From Streptomyces globisporus (lineage in GTDB: Bacteria > Actinomycetota > Actinomycetes > Streptomycetales > Streptomycetaceae): a stretch of 33,727 nt of DNA. Every line of letters starts with the position of its first letter. Position 1 is the first letter of the stretch. The notes beneath the pieces are model-generated. The model did not search any database. It was not told where the DNA came from and saw nothing but the letters and a program-made list of their open reading frames with translations. Made by a program: the position numbers and the translations under genes. The stretch covers positions 1 to 33,727 of the forward strand of contig NZ_QWFA01000039.1 of the NCBI RefSeq assembly GCF_003501885.1. The letters are read 5' to 3'. Below are positions 32,426 to 33,727 of this stretch, one piece after another.

Positions 32426-33078
32426 GTAACGACGCACCGGTCAGCGTGGTCGTCATCGACGATCATCCCGCCATCCTCTCGGGCGTGGAGATGTGGTACG
32501 GCGCTTCACCGCGGCCCATCATCGTGGTCGCGGCGGGAGCCTCCGTCCGGGAGGCCTGGACCGCCCCGGGCAGTGCGGCCGACGTGGTCGTCCTGGACCT
32601 GCAACTGGGCGAGGCCGTCCCCGCCTTCAGCAGCCTCCGGAGACTTGTCGACGCCGGACGCCAGGTGGTCGTCTACTCGATGCGGGACGACGAGAAGACC
32701 GCGCTCACCTGCCTGGACCTCGGGGCCGCGACCTTCCTGACCAAGAGCGAGGGCCAGGAGCACCTGGTCGAGGCGACTCTGGCGGCAGCCGACGAGCGGC
32801 CCTACATGCCGCCCGCGCTGGCCGGGGCGCTGGGCACGAACGCCCGCGCGGACCGCCCGCAGCTCTCCTCGCGCGAGGAGAACGTGCTCATCGAGTGGTT
32901 CCAGTCGGAGTCGAAGGAGCTGGTCGCGCAGCGCCTCGGCATCTCCGTACGGACGGTCAACTCGTACCTGGACCGCGTGCGGATCAAGTACGCGAACGTC
33001 GGCCGCCCCGCGCGGACGAAGGCGAGCCTGGTGGCCCGGGCGGTCCAGGACGGACTCGTCGACGTGGACGACCTCTGA
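32422..33078 (+). CDS. LuxR/NarL-type response regulator
   Basis: A 218-aa regulator. The receiver domain has the acidic pair D13-D14, phosphoacceptor D59 in VVLDLQ, S86 as the switch Ser/Thr and K108 in LTKSE. The C-terminal LuxR-type helix-turn-helix (ELVAQRLGISVRTVNSYLDR) is close to residues 170-195. It lacks the usual linker length, and the HTH is preceded by SSREENVLIEWFQSES. It overlaps the kinase stop as ATGA, so it is the cognate partner. The target genes are not identifiable; the divergent lipase is a candidate by position only. Confidence 0.93.
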   Translation: MSNDAPVSVVVIDDHPAILSGVEMWYGASPRPIIVVAAGASVREAWTAPGSAADVVVLDLQLGEAVPAFSSLRRLVDAGRQVVVYSMRDDEKTALTCLDLGAATFLTKSEGQEHLVEATLAAADERPYMPPALAGALGTNARADRPQLSSREENVLIEWFQSESKELVAQRLGISVRTVNSYLDRVRIKYANVGRPARTKASLVARAVQDGLVDVDDL

Positions 33079-33130
33079 GAGGCCGTGAAACCCGGATGAC
33101 CCGGGGCGGCGGTGCTTCTACGCTCGCCCC

Positions 33131-33727
33131 ATGGACGTGGGGGAGCGGGACGAGCACCTGCTGAACGTGGTCGACGTCGAGGCGACCTGCTGGGAGGGGC
33201 AGCCGCCGCCCGGCCAGGTCAGCGAGATCATCGAGATCGGCCTCACGGTCGTCGACCTGCTCGCGGGCCAACGCCTGGCGAAACACCGGCTGTTGGTTCG
33301 GCCCGCACACTCGAAGGTCAGCCCGTTCTGCACGGAGCTGACCGGCCTGACGCAGGCGGAGGTGAACGGCGGCCTGTCCTTCGCCGAGGCCTGCCGGGTG
33401 TTGGCGGCCGAATACCGTACGGGCCTGCTGCCGTGGGCGAGTTGGGGCGACTACGACCGTAACCAGTTCACGCGCCAGTGCCGGGCGACGGGCGCCGAAT
33501 ACCCCTTCGGGCAGCGCCACACGAACGCCAAGGTCGCCTTCACCGCTTCGTACGGCCTGCGCCGCCGCCCCGGCATGGCCCAGGCCCTGGAGACGGCCGG
33601 CCTTCCGCTGGAGGGCCGCCATCACCGGGGCGACGACGACGCGTGGAACATCGCCGCCCTGGTGCTGGATCTGGTGGGGCGGGGGGACTGGGCGGCGATG
33701 TTCCACGCGTCGTCGTCGCCCCGGTGA
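33131..33727 (+). CDS. DEDDh 3'-5' exonuclease (ERI-1/KapD-like)
   Basis: A 198-aa exonuclease of the RNase T/DnaQ superfamily. The four catalytic acids and the His are visible: D15-V-E17, D107 or D109 in SWGDYDRNQF, H165 in HHRGDDDAWN and D170. The HRGxDDAxN arrangement is the ERI-1/KapD type, so RNA or short single-stranded ends are the likely substrate. TACGCT at 33119-33124 ends 6 nt before the ATG, which suggests a leaderless mRNA. The gene is complete: its TGA is the last codon of the window. Confidence 0.93.
   Translation: MDVGERDEHLLNVVDVEATCWEGQPPPGQVSEIIEIGLTVVDLLAGQRLAKHRLLVRPAHSKVSPFCTELTGLTQAEVNGGLSFAEACRVLAAEYRTGLLPWASWGDYDRNQFTRQCRATGAEYPFGQRHTNAKVAFTASYGLRRRPGMAQALETAGLPLEGRHHRGDDDAWNIAALVLDLVGRGDWAAMFHASSSPR

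Noticed and set aside
1..33727. CRISPR arrays, insertion sequences, phage genes or rRNA/tRNA genes
   Set aside because: No repeated spacer pattern, transposase motif or RNA-gene signature was found on reading both strands.

Overview
This is chromosomal DNA from a high-GC actinomycete, almost certainly a Streptomyces or close relative. The evidence is the extreme GC bias at third codon positions, GTG starts, four-base start/stop overlaps, many leaderless promoters, a tricorn protease gene, an SsgA-like sporulation/division protein, and a copy of an intergenic repeat I remember as common in Streptomyces. I see no rRNA, tRNA, CRISPR array, transposase or phage gene.

Layout. 1-2390: 3' end of a secreted CAP-domain protein, two GNAT acetyltransferases and exonuclease III; the first acetyltransferase has a PafBC-type DNA-damage promoter. 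2417-6653: a MerR regulator divergent from a tightly coupled Baeyer-Villiger-type monooxygenase, alpha/beta hydrolase and short-chain dehydrogenase, a set that could oxidise, esterify and hydrolyse a lipophilic alcohol or ketone. 6788-8233: a 64-aa hydrophilic protein with a strong terminator, then a Rieske oxygenase whose last codons lie in the interspersed repeat. 8362-14890: tricorn protease divergent from a TetR regulator and an MMPL exporter, with two matching palindromic operators between them.

15092-18557: the last 55 codons of a decayed ABC-2 permease, an SsgA-like protein, and a CbiMN-CbiQ-CbiO nickel/cobalt importer behind a possible Nur box. 18631-22414: a serine hydrolase coupled to an SDR, then three acetyltransferases. 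22509-25112: a frameshifted unknown gene, a PucR-type regulator with a doubtful 5' end, and an alpha/beta hydrolase. 25512-28466: an AGCS amino-acid/sodium symporter with a long leader, then a coupled YbaK deacylase and EamA transporter.

28532-28950 is a deletion scar that joins the 3' ends of a once-divergent AraC regulator and MFS transporter. 29032-33727: a lysine-rich secreted lipase, an unusual 791-aa protein that fuses an intact histidine kinase to a degenerate second kinase unit and is coupled to a LuxR-type response regulator, and a DEDDh exonuclease.

The most interesting items are the kinase/pseudokinase fusion, the deletion scar, the shared tricorn/TetR-MMPL control region, the PafBC-type promoter, and a set of nine genes with a TANNNT (or near-match) -10 box 6-8 nt before the start codon.
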